This document shows positions 44,003 to 51,657 of a stretch of 64,000 nucleotides of DNA, one piece after another; the first letter of the stretch is position 1; each line of letters opens with the position of its first letter. The stretch lies in NCBI RefSeq assembly GCF_003667525.1, contig NZ_RCUW01000010.1, positions 1 to 64,000 of the forward strand, in the 5' to 3' direction. The translations under genes and the position numbers were made by a program. Under the pieces are notes generated by a model. It saw only the letters and a program-made list of their open reading frames with translations, did no database searches and had not been told where the DNA came from. Origin of the DNA: Mycetocola_B reblochoni (GTDB lineage: Bacteria; Actinomycetota; Actinomycetes; Actinomycetales; Microbacteriaceae).

Positions 44003-44031
44003 CGGACGCGCGACCGGGCAGCGGCGATAAT
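44003..44031 (+). promoter_or_regulatory. Candidate promoter of the teichoic-acid-type polymerase gene
   Basis: GATAAT (44026-44031) matches five of six -10 bases; CGGACG (44003-44008) is a weak -35 at 17 bases spacing. The predicted start is near 44038, 14 bases before the Shine-Dalgarno at 44052. Confidence 0.35.
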
Positions 44032-44061
44032 CGTAGAGCCAGGACCGTCACAGGAGGAACC

Positions 44062-46605
44062 ATCAACACCCGACTCACCGCCAGCCTCCGCCGCGTCCGC
44101 CGGCTGCGTTCCCGCGTCCGCCAGGGACTGCTCGCCGAGTGGGTGGCGCACTGCCGTCGACAGCCGATCGCGCCGGACACCGTGCTGTACGAGTCCTTCG
44201 GCGGCCGGGGGGCGCTCTGCAACCCCGAGGCGATCTTCCGTGCCGCGCACGCCGACGTGCGCCTGCACCGGCTCGAACACGTCTGGGCGATCGACCCGGC
44301 GCAGATGGGCTCGCCCTCGGTGCGCGCGCTCGCGCAGACGCCCCGGGTCCGGGTCGTCGAGCGCGGATCCCGCGCCTACTGGATGGCGTTGAGCACGGCG
44401 GGGACGCTGATCAACAACGCGACCTTCCTCCCGCAGTTCAGCAAGCGCGCGGGCCAGACCTATCTCAACACCTGGCACGGGACCCCGCTCAAGCACATGG
44501 GCTTCGACATGCCCAACGGCGCCGTGGAGTCCGCGAACGTGACCCGGAACTTCCTGGCCGCCGACTACCTGCTCTCCCAGAACCCGTTCATGACCGAGCG
44601 CATGTACCTGACCGGGTACCGGCTGCGCGGGATCCTGCCGGGGCGGATCCTCGAACTCGGCTACCCGCGCACCGACCTGCAGCACGACGGCGGTCTTGTC
44701 GCATCCGTCCGCCTCGCCCTCGACGACGCCGGCTACGACCTCGCCGGGCGCCGCGTGGTGCTCTACGCCCCGACCTGGCGCGGCGCCACCTTCGGACGCC
44801 CGCAGAACAACGCGGCGGAGCTGCTGGCGACGGTGGCCCGGCTCCAAGCAGCCCTCGGAGACGAGGTCCGCGTGCTGCTCAAGCCGCACCCCTCCGTCGC
44901 GCGGTTCGCCCGCGAGCTGCCGGAGGGGCACGGCGTCGTCGTCCCCGACGAGATGCCGACGAACGTCGTGCTCGGCCTTGCCGACACGCTCGTGACCGAC
45001 TTCTCCTCCATCTTCTTCGACTACCTCTCGCTCGGACGGCCGATCGTGTTCTTCGCGCCCGACGCCGAGGACTACTCCATCGACAGGGGCATGTACTGGC
45101 CCGCGACGGAGCTGCCCGGAGCGCTGTGCTCCGACGAGGACCAGCTCGCCGGGGCGCTCCGCACGGCGCTCGCCGGGGACGAGGCCGAGGCACTGGCCGA
45201 GCGCCGTCGACGCTGGCAGGACGAGCTCACCGCCGAGGACACCGGAGACTCCTCCGCCCGGGTCGTCGAGCTGCTGTTCGCCGGCGCCTCCCCCGTCGGG
45301 GGTGCACACGCCGCCGGCGTGAGCGGGAGCGCGGCGGCGCTGCCGGGCAGCCGGACCGGCTCCCCCGGCACTCCGGCCACCGCCGCGGCGGCCCCGCCGG
45401 CGGAGAAGCAGCGGCTGCTGCTGTACCCCGGGGGCATGCGCCCGAACGGCATCACGGTCTCCGTGCTCAACCTGCTCGCCCGGCTCGACTACGACCGCTT
45501 CGACGTCACGGTGATCTGCGCCAAACCGCGCAGCGCCGCGGAGGCCAGGACCCAGGCCCTCGTCGACCCGCGCGCCCGGCTGCTGCTGCGGGTCGGCGGG
45601 ATGAACGGCTCGAAGGCGAACCAGCTCGTCCGGCGCGTCTTCCAGCGCCCGGGGCTCATCCGCGTCGCCCAGCGCCTGGGCTCGCAGCGCCGGCTCTGGC
45701 AGGCCGAGGTGGAGCGCTGCTTCGGCGGCGCCCGCTTCGACCGGGCCATCGACTTCAGCGGGTACGCCCAGTTCTGGGCCCAGCTCGTGCTCGCGGCACC
45801 GGCGGACAAACGTGCCATCTGGCTGCACAACGACCTGGCCGCCGAGGCGAACCGTCCCGTCAACGGCCGCACGCCGATGAAACGCTCGCTCGGGGCCGTC
45901 GCCCGGCTGTACGCGAGCTTCGACTCGCTCGTGTCGGTGTCGCCGGCGCTCAGCCGCATCAACGAGGCGGCGTTCCGGGGCATCGCACCGCGCTCCCGCT
46001 TCGTCTCGGCGCGAAACGTCATGTCCGTGACCGCGCCGAGCGCGACGGCCGAGGAGGAGAACGGCCCCTGGCTCAGCCGGATGTCCGAGCAGGGCACCTT
46101 CTGGTTCATCACCGTCGGCAGGTACTCGGCCGAGAAGAACCAGGAGCGGCTGATCCGGGCGTTCGCGCTGGTGCACGCCGAACGCCAGGAGACCCGGCTC
46201 ATCCTCGTCGGCTACGGCCCCCTGCATGCGCGCCTGACGGCCGTGGTCGAGGAGCTCGGCCTCGAGGACTCCGTGTTCCTGACCGGCGCGCTGTCGACGC
46301 CGCTTCAGCTGATGGAGGCGGCCGACGCGTTCGTCCTCTCCAGCGACTGGGAGGGCCAGCCCATGGTGCTGCTCGAGGCCGCGACGGTCGGGCTGCCGAT
46401 CGTGAGCGTCGCCTTCGGCTCGGTGTCCAGCGCGCTGCCCGGCGACGAGCTGCACGTCGTCGAGCGCACCGTTCCCGCCCTCGCGGACGGTCTGCGCGCC
46501 GCACTGGACGGCGCCGTCACCGCGGCGAGGCTCGACATCGCCGACTACAACCGTTCGGCGCTGACCGAGTTCGCCGAGGCCATCGACGAGGGCGCCGTGC
46601 GCTGA
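44062..46605 (+). CDS. Bifunctional CDP-glycerol glycerophosphotransferase-like polymerase fused to GT4 glycosyltransferase
   Basis: Reading from ATC at 44062 gives 847 residues; the first standard start (GTG 44143) has no ribosome site and cuts off a basic helix. ATC follows AGGAGG by four bases. Residues about 50-410 are a Glyphos_transf domain (YLNTWHGTPLKHMGFDM, VLYAPTWRG, VLLKPHPSVAR, DTLVTDFSSIFFDYLSLGRP) as in TagB/TagF teichoic acid enzymes. A Gly/Ala/Pro linker leads to a GT4 domain (about 455-840: FITVGRYSAEKNQERLIRAF, LVGYGPLHARL, SSDWEGQPMVLLEAATVGLP). It should make or decorate an anionic wall polymer at the cytosolic membrane face. Confidence 0.85.
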   Translation: MNTRLTASLRRVRRLRSRVRQGLLAEWVAHCRRQPIAPDTVLYESFGGRGALCNPEAIFRAAHADVRLHRLEHVWAIDPAQMGSPSVRALAQTPRVRVVERGSRAYWMALSTAGTLINNATFLPQFSKRAGQTYLNTWHGTPLKHMGFDMPNGAVESANVTRNFLAADYLLSQNPFMTERMYLTGYRLRGILPGRILELGYPRTDLQHDGGLVASVRLALDDAGYDLAGRRVVLYAPTWRGATFGRPQNNAAELLATVARLQAALGDEVRVLLKPHPSVARFARELPEGHGVVVPDEMPTNVVLGLADTLVTDFSSIFFDYLSLGRPIVFFAPDAEDYSIDRGMYWPATELPGALCSDEDQLAGALRTALAGDEAEALAERRRRWQDELTAEDTGDSSARVVELLFAGASPVGGAHAAGVSGSAAALPGSRTGSPGTPATAAAAPPAEKQRLLLYPGGMRPNGITVSVLNLLARLDYDRFDVTVICAKPRSAAEARTQALVDPRARLLLRVGGMNGSKANQLVRRVFQRPGLIRVAQRLGSQRRLWQAEVERCFGGARFDRAIDFSGYAQFWAQLVLAAPADKRAIWLHNDLAAEANRPVNGRTPMKRSLGAVARLYASFDSLVSVSPALSRINEAAFRGIAPRSRFVSARNVMSVTAPSATAEEENGPWLSRMSEQGTFWFITVGRYSAEKNQERLIRAFALVHAERQETRLILVGYGPLHARLTAVVEELGLEDSVFLTGALSTPLQLMEAADAFVLSSDWEGQPMVLLEAATVGLPIVSVAFGSVSSALPGDELHVVERTVPALADGLRAALDGAVTAARLDIADYNRSALTEFAEAIDEGAVR

Positions 46606-46641
46606 CCGGCACGGCGGGCTCCCCCTCGCCCCTGCCCGAGA

Positions 46642-46678
46642 CGACGGGCCCCGCATCGGAATGATGCGGGGCCCGTCG
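46642..46678. terminator. Bidirectional hairpin terminator between the polymerase gene and prs
   Basis: A perfect 16-bp stem (46642-46657 with 46663-46678) closes GGAAT between convergent genes. There is no U-tract. Confidence 0.85.
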
Positions 46679-46695
46679 AGTCGATCGGTGGACGG

Positions 46696-47673
46696 CTAGG
46701 CCGCGCCGTCGAACATGCTCGTCACCGAACCGTCCTCGAAGACCTCGCGGATCGCCCGCGCCAGAAGCGGCGCGATGGAGAGCACCTCGAGCGTCGGGAA
46801 GCGCTTGTCGTCCGGTACCGGCAGCGTGTCGGTGACGACGACGGAGTCGATCGCGTCCGACTGCAGCAGCTCGATGGCCGGATCGCTGAACACGGCGTGG
46901 GTCGCGGCGACGACCACGCCCGTGGCCCCGTTCGCCTTGAGCGCCTCGGCGGCCTTGACGATGGTGCGGCCGGTGTCGATGAGGTCGTCGACGAGCAGGC
47001 AGACCCGGCCGTCGACGTCGCCGACGATCTCGTGCACGGACACCTGGTTCGGGACGAGCGGGTCCCTCCGCTTGTGGATGATGGCCAGCGGGGCGCCGAG
47101 CTTGTCGCTCCAGATGTCGGCGACGCGGACGCGGCCCATGTCCGGCGACACCACGGTGAGGCTCGAGGGGTCGAGCTTCTCGCGGAAGTGCTCCAGCAGG
47201 ACCGGCATGGCGAAGAGGTGGTCGACGGGGCCGTCGAAGAAGCCCTGGATCTGCGCGGCGTGCAGGTCGACGCTCATGATGCGGTCCGCGCCGGCCGCCT
47301 TGAACAGATCGGCGACGAGGCGGGCCGAGATGGGCTCGCGCCCGCGGCCCTTCTTGTCCTGCCTGGCGTAGGGGTAGAACGGGGCGACGACGGTGATCCG
47401 CTTCGCCGAGGCGCGCTTGAGGGCGTCGACCATGATCAGCTGCTCCATGAGCCACTCGTTGATCGGTGCGCTGTGCGCCTGGATGACGAAGGCGTCCGAA
47501 CCGCGGACGCTCTCGTCGTACCTGGCGTAGATCTCGCCGTTGGCGAAGGTCCGCGAGTCGATCGGCAGCAGCTCGATCTTCAGCTCACGAGCGATCGCCT
47601 CGGCAAGGGCAGGGTGGGCCCGTCCGGTGGTGAGGACGAGACGTTTTTCTCCAGTGGCCTTGATGCCGGACAC
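46696..47673 (-). CDS. prs: Ribose-phosphate pyrophosphokinase (PRPP synthetase)
   Basis: GTG at 47673 (MSGIKATGEKRL) gives 325 residues, the usual actinobacterial form, with GCAGGAAC upstream; a TTG at 47712 overlapping the glmU stop would add 13 residues. It makes PRPP from ribose 5-phosphate and ATP for nucleotide, His and Trp synthesis. Motifs: FANGEIYARYDESVRG, PYARQDKKGRGREPIS (ATP-binding flexible loop), VDLHAAQIQGFF, and the PRPP-binding signature VCLLVDDLIDTGRT. It is downstream of glmU and cotranscribed. Confidence 0.97.
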   Translation of the reverse strand: MSGIKATGEKRLVLTTGRAHPALAEAIARELKIELLPIDSRTFANGEIYARYDESVRGSDAFVIQAHSAPINEWLMEQLIMVDALKRASAKRITVVAPFYPYARQDKKGRGREPISARLVADLFKAAGADRIMSVDLHAAQIQGFFDGPVDHLFAMPVLLEHFREKLDPSSLTVVSPDMGRVRVADIWSDKLGAPLAIIHKRRDPLVPNQVSVHEIVGDVDGRVCLLVDDLIDTGRTIVKAAEALKANGATGVVVAATHAVFSDPAIELLQSDAIDSVVVTDTLPVPDDKRFPTLEVLSIAPLLARAIREVFEDGSVTSMFDGAA

Positions 47674-47708
47674 GTTCCTGCTTCCTGCCGGTCGGGGACC
47701 GGCGTCGT

Positions 47709-49139
47709 TCAACGATCGGACGATGCGCTCTGCGCGGCCTCGTCTGCCGCCGTGCCGGGTCGGTGCGTGGCGACCCAGCCCTCCATGTTCCGTTGAGGAG
47801 CGACGTTGATCGCGAGTGCGCCGGCCGGAATGTCCTTCCTGACCACCGTTCCCGCTCCCGTGTACGCTCCGTCACCCATCCTAACCGGTGCCACGAAGAC
47901 CGTATGGCTGGCCACCCGCGAATGCGAGCCGATCTCGGTGCGGTGCTTGTCGACGCCGTCGTAGTTGGCGGTGATCGAGCCGGCGCCGAGGTTGACTCCC
48001 TCGCCGAGCTCCGCGTCGCCGACGTAGTTGAAGTGCGCCAGCTTGGAGCCGCGCCCGATGATCGCGTTCTTCGTCTCGCTGAAGGTGCCGATCGTGCCCT
48101 CGTCGGCGAGCTGGGTCCCCGGTCGCAGGTAGGCGAACGGCCCGACCGTGGTGTCTGCGCCGATGACCGCGAGAGTGGCGTCGCTGCGGCGGACGACGGC
48201 GTTCTCACCGACCTCGCACGCGTTCAGCGTCGTGTCCGGCCCGATCACGGCTCCGGTGGCGACGACGCTCGCCCGGAGGATCTGGGTGCCGGGGAGCACG
48301 GTGACGTCGGGCGCGAGGCTGACGTCGCGGTCGATCCACGTCGTCGCCGGGTCCTGGACGGTGACGCCCTCGCGCTGCCAGAAGCGGATGATCTCCGCGT
48401 TGAGCCGGGCCGCCGCGTCCGCCAGCTGCACACGGTCGTTGATCCCCTCCAGACGCCAGGCCTCCTCGGCCGCGTGCGCGCCCACCATCTCGCCGCGCTC
48501 GGTCAGCGCCTGGATGACGTCGGTGACGTACTTCTCCGACTGGGCGTTGTCGGTGCCGAGCCGCGGGAGCTCGGCACGGAGCGCCGCGACGCGGAAGATG
48601 TAGACGCCGGCGTTGATCTCGGCGACGCGGCGCTCCTCCGCGGTGGCGTCCTTGTGCTCGACGATGCGCTGCACGCGCTCCGCCTCGCCGCGGATGATCC
48701 GGCCGTAGCCGGTCGCGTCGTCGAGGATCGCCGACAGCAGGGACGCGGCCGCCCCGGAGCTCCGGTGCCGCTCGATGAGGCGCTCGAGGGTCGCCGGGTC
48801 CAGCAGCGGCACGTCGCCGTTGACGACGAGCACGTCGCCGTCGAAGTCGCCGGGGAGCGCGTCGACCGCCTGCTCCACCGCCCGGCCCGTCCCCGGCACC
48901 TCGTCCTGGTCCACGATGACACTGCCGGGGGCGTCCTCCGCGACGAGGGCGGCGATGCGGTCACGCTCGTGGCGGACGACGACGAGCAGGTGCCCGGCGC
49001 TCAGCGCGGACACCGTCGCCAGCACATGGGACAGCACGGGCGCGCCCGCGAGCGGGTGCAGCAGCTTCGGGGTCGCGGAGCGCATCCGGGTTCCCTGACC
49101 GGCGGCGAGGACGATGACGGCGAGATTCGAATCAGACAT
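47709..49139 (-). CDS. glmU: Bifunctional GlmU: glucosamine-1-phosphate acetyltransferase / UDP-GlcNAc pyrophosphorylase
   Basis: ATG at 49139 (MSDSNLAVI) gives 476 residues, the family size; the longer frame upstream enters the tRNA and MarR region. The uridyltransferase domain (1-230) has LAAGQGTRMRSATPKLLHPL and VVNGDVPLL. The acetyltransferase left-handed beta-helix (about 250-450) has PFAYLRPGTQL and KLAHFNYVGDAELGEGVNLGAG with catalytic His. It makes UDP-GlcNAc for peptidoglycan. The start codon is one base from the 3' end of tRNA-Gln, and its Shine-Dalgarno GGAGG lies inside the tRNA gene. Confidence 0.97.
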   Translation of the reverse strand: MSDSNLAVIVLAAGQGTRMRSATPKLLHPLAGAPVLSHVLATVSALSAGHLLVVVRHERDRIAALVAEDAPGSVIVDQDEVPGTGRAVEQAVDALPGDFDGDVLVVNGDVPLLDPATLERLIERHRSSGAAASLLSAILDDATGYGRIIRGEAERVQRIVEHKDATAEERRVAEINAGVYIFRVAALRAELPRLGTDNAQSEKYVTDVIQALTERGEMVGAHAAEEAWRLEGINDRVQLADAAARLNAEIIRFWQREGVTVQDPATTWIDRDVSLAPDVTVLPGTQILRASVVATGAVIGPDTTLNACEVGENAVVRRSDATLAVIGADTTVGPFAYLRPGTQLADEGTIGTFSETKNAIIGRGSKLAHFNYVGDAELGEGVNLGAGSITANYDGVDKHRTEIGSHSRVASHTVFVAPVRMGDGAYTGAGTVVRKDIPAGALAINVAPQRNMEGWVATHRPGTAADEAAQSASSDR

Positions 49140-49140
49140 G

Positions 49141-49212
49141 CTCCGCCTCCAGGACTCGAACCTGGACTTCACAGCTCCAAAGGCTGTCGTGCTGCCATTA
49201 CACCAAGGCGGA
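49141..49212 (-). tRNA. tRNA-Gln (anticodon UUG)
   Basis: Acceptor TCCGCCT/AGGCGGA, D loop with GG, anticodon stem ACAGC/GCTGT with loop CTTTGGA, T arm CCAGG-TTCGAGT-CCTGG, discriminator G. The anticodon UUG reads CAA. The CCA end is not encoded. One base separates its 3' end from the glmU ATG, so the two are transcribed together or glmU starts inside. Confidence 0.95.
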
Positions 49213-49297
49213 CCGTGCCGAGGGCACCCCCACAGTCTGCCAGATGCCCGCCCGTGCCCTCCTCGTGTCCCCGGCCGTGCGACGGGATAATGGCGGC

Positions 49298-49804
49298 ATG
49301 CGCGAGAACGAGGACGAGGTCGACAGGATCGTCGACGCCTGGCAGGCCGAGCGGCCCGACCTCGACTTCGCACCGCTGCAGGTGCTGTCGCGGGTGAAGC
49401 GCCTCGCCAAGCACCTGGACGGCGCCCGACGCCGGGCCTTCGCCACCGCCGAGCTGGAGGCGTGGGAGTTCGACGTGCTCGCCGCCCTTCGCCGCGCCGG
49501 CTCCCCCTATGAGCTCGGCCCGAAGGCGCTGCTCACCCAGACGCTCGTCTCCAGCGGCACGATGACGAACCGCATCGACCGGCTGAGCGAGCGCGGACTC
49601 GTCGACCGCCGTGCGGACCCGAGCGACGGGCGGAGCGTCCTCGTCCAGATGACGGCCGAGGGGCTGGACCGGGTCGACCGGGCCATCACCGAGCTGACCG
49701 CCGCCGAGCATCTGCTGCTCGGCGGCCTGACCGGCGCCGAGGGGAAGCGCCTGGGCGACCTGCTCCGCAAGCTCGCCGTGTCCTTCGACTCGCCGGCTCC
49801 GTGA
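49298..49804 (+). CDS. MarR-family transcriptional regulator
   Basis: ATG at 49298 gives 168 residues. The winged helix is at about residues 60-125: GPKALLTQTLVSSGTMTNRIDRLSERGLVDRRADPSDGRSV, the classic MarR signature D-x-R. N- and C-terminal helices form the dimer. It lies 68 bases before an ABC exporter on the same strand, the usual setting of a drug-responsive repressor. Ligand unknown. It is divergent from tRNA-Gln/glmU. Confidence 0.9.
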   Translation: MRENEDEVDRIVDAWQAERPDLDFAPLQVLSRVKRLAKHLDGARRRAFATAELEAWEFDVLAALRRAGSPYELGPKALLTQTLVSSGTMTNRIDRLSERGLVDRRADPSDGRSVLVQMTAEGLDRVDRAITELTAAEHLLLGGLTGAEGKRLGDLLRKLAVSFDSPAP

Positions 49805-49872
49805 CGTTTGTCACGTCGGGGTCGTGACCGGCGCGCTACGGCCCCGCCCCCGCCGGCCGCCAGGCTGGGGGC

Positions 49873-50826
49873 ATGTCACCCGCAGCATCGCCCGACGCAC
49901 TCCCCTCCCCCTCGGCCGGGCCCTCCCCCGCCATCACGTTGACCGGAGTGTCGCGGTCCTTCGGCCACGGCGCCGCCAGAGTCGATGCGGTCCGCTCGAT
50001 CGACCTGCGCATCGGCCGCGGTGAGATCGTCGCACTGCTCGGGCCCAACGGTGCGGGCAAGACCACGACCATCGACATCCTCCTCGGGCTCAGCGCCCCC
50101 AGCAGCGGCACCGTCGAGGTCCTCGGCGCACCCCCGCGGGAGGCCGTGCAGGCCGGGCGGCTGGCCGCGGTGCTGCAGACGGGCGGGCTGCTCGGCGACC
50201 TGCGCGTCGGCGAGACGCTCCGGCTGTTCGCCGAGCTGCACGGCGTCGGCGAGCGCGTGCCCGCGGCGCTCGAGCGTGCCGAGCTCTCCCGGCTCGTCAC
50301 CCGCCGCGTCGGGCTGTGCTCCGGCGGCGAGCAGCAGCGCCTCAAGGTGGCCATCGCGCTCATCAGCGACCCGGAGGTGCTCGTCCTTGACGAGCCGACC
50401 GCGGGCATGGACGTCGCCGCCAGGCATGCGTTCTGGCGCACCATGCGGCTGGAGGCCGAGCGGGGCCTCACCATCGTCTTCGCCACCCACTACCTGGAGG
50501 AGGCAGAGAGCTTCGCCGAGCGGATCGCGCTCATGTCCTCGGGCCGTGTCGTCGCCGACGACGACACCGCGGCGCTCAGGGCGCGCCTCACGGGGCGCAC
50601 CGTCAGCGCCACCGTTCCCGACGCCGGACGTGACGGGGTCGTCGCCGCGCTGACGGCGGACGGCCGCACCCAGCTCACCGGACTGGACGGCGGCCGCGTG
50701 CACCTGCGCAGCACTGACTCGGACGCCGTCGCTCTCGCACTGCTGACCCGGCACGGGGCCCGCGATCTGGAGATCACCGCGCCCAGCCTCGACGACATCT
50801 TCCTCGCGCTCACCTCGGAGAACTGA
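49873..50826 (+). CDS. ABC transporter ATP-binding protein, DrrA/CcmA-like exporter
   Basis: The 317-residue protein has Walker A GPNGAGKTTT (about residue 65), Q-loop LQTGGLLGDL, the signature CSGGEQQRLKVA (C in place of L), Walker B VLVLDEPTAGMD and H-loop FATHYLEEAE. The order and C-terminal domain resemble DrrA and antibiotic or lipid export ATPases. The following gene encodes its permease. The N-terminus (1-22) is Pro/Ser/Ala-rich and may not be ordered. Exported compound unknown. Confidence 0.93.
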   Translation: MSPAASPDALPSPSAGPSPAITLTGVSRSFGHGAARVDAVRSIDLRIGRGEIVALLGPNGAGKTTTIDILLGLSAPSSGTVEVLGAPPREAVQAGRLAAVLQTGGLLGDLRVGETLRLFAELHGVGERVPAALERAELSRLVTRRVGLCSGGEQQRLKVAIALISDPEVLVLDEPTAGMDVAARHAFWRTMRLEAERGLTIVFATHYLEEAESFAERIALMSSGRVVADDDTAALRARLTGRTVSATVPDAGRDGVVAALTADGRTQLTGLDGGRVHLRSTDSDAVALALLTRHGARDLEITAPSLDDIFLALTSEN

Positions 50827-50828
50827 CC

Positions 50829-51581
50829 ATGTCCCTTATCTACGCACGCACCGAGTTCATCCGCCGCGGACGCGACGGGGCGAACCTGTTCTTCATCCTC
50901 GCGCTCCCGGTGGCGATGTACCTCGTCTTCGGCCCGAACGCGGGCAGCACCGACGGGCGCAGCGGGCACGGCAGCACCGAGTTCTACGTCATGGTCTCGA
51001 TGGCGCTGTACGGCGCAGCCACCGCCATGACCACGCTGACCGGCTCGGCCGCGACCGAGGTGTCGCAGGGCTGGGGCCGGCAGCTCGCGCTCTCGCCGCT
51101 GAGCACGGGGGCGTTCGTGACGACGAAGGTGCTCGTCGCCCTCGCCTACTCGGCCATCTGCATCGCGGTGCTGTTCGCCGTCGGCGCGGCGACCGGGGCC
51201 ACGGCGGACGCCGGCTGGCGCTGGGCGGCCTGCGCGGGGATCGTGCTCCTAGGCTCCAGCATCTTCGCCCTGTACGGGCTCGCGGTCGGGCTCGTCTTCC
51301 GCAGCGACTCGGCGCTCGGCATCGCGTCGGCGCTGCTCACGCTGTTCGCGTTCTTCGGGAACGTGTTCCTGCCGCTGGACGGGACGATGCTCGACATCGC
51401 GCGGTTCACCCCCCTGTACGGCGTCGTCGGACTCGCACGCTGGCCGCTGCTCGAGGGGGCCGTCGTCGGGCAGAGCGAGCCCGACTCGCTGCTCGGGCTG
51501 ATCGGGAACGTCCTCGGCTGGGCGGTGCTGTTCGGGACCGCAGCCGTCCTCGCCGTCCGGCGCTCGCGTGCCCGGCGCTGA
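50829..51581 (+). CDS. ABC-2 type permease, partner of the DrrA-like ATPase
   Basis: It starts two bases after the ATPase stop and encodes 250 residues with six helices of the ABC-2 membrane fold. The first helix (FFILALPVAMYLVFG) and the segment LALSPLSTGAFVTTKVLVALAY are typical. Together with the ATPase it should export a hydrophobic small molecule or lipid-linked compound. The following histidine kinase gene is 76 bases downstream, suggesting regulation by the membrane state, like Bce or Lia-type groups. Confidence 0.9.
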   Translation: MSLIYARTEFIRRGRDGANLFFILALPVAMYLVFGPNAGSTDGRSGHGSTEFYVMVSMALYGAATAMTTLTGSAATEVSQGWGRQLALSPLSTGAFVTTKVLVALAYSAICIAVLFAVGAATGATADAGWRWAACAGIVLLGSSIFALYGLAVGLVFRSDSALGIASALLTLFAFFGNVFLPLDGTMLDIARFTPLYGVVGLARWPLLEGAVVGQSEPDSLLGLIGNVLGWAVLFGTAAVLAVRRSRARR

Positions 51582-51657
51582 CGCACGCGATGGCGCTCCT
51601 GCGCCCGGGCCCGGCACGGGGCGAGGGCGCCGGGGCCCGGCGGATAGGATCGGGGCC

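Noticed and set aside
42886..46656. 1256-codon minus-strand frame opposite the acyltransferase and polymerase
   Set aside because: The plus-strand proteins have clear motifs; this one is a shadow rich in Arg, Gly and His.
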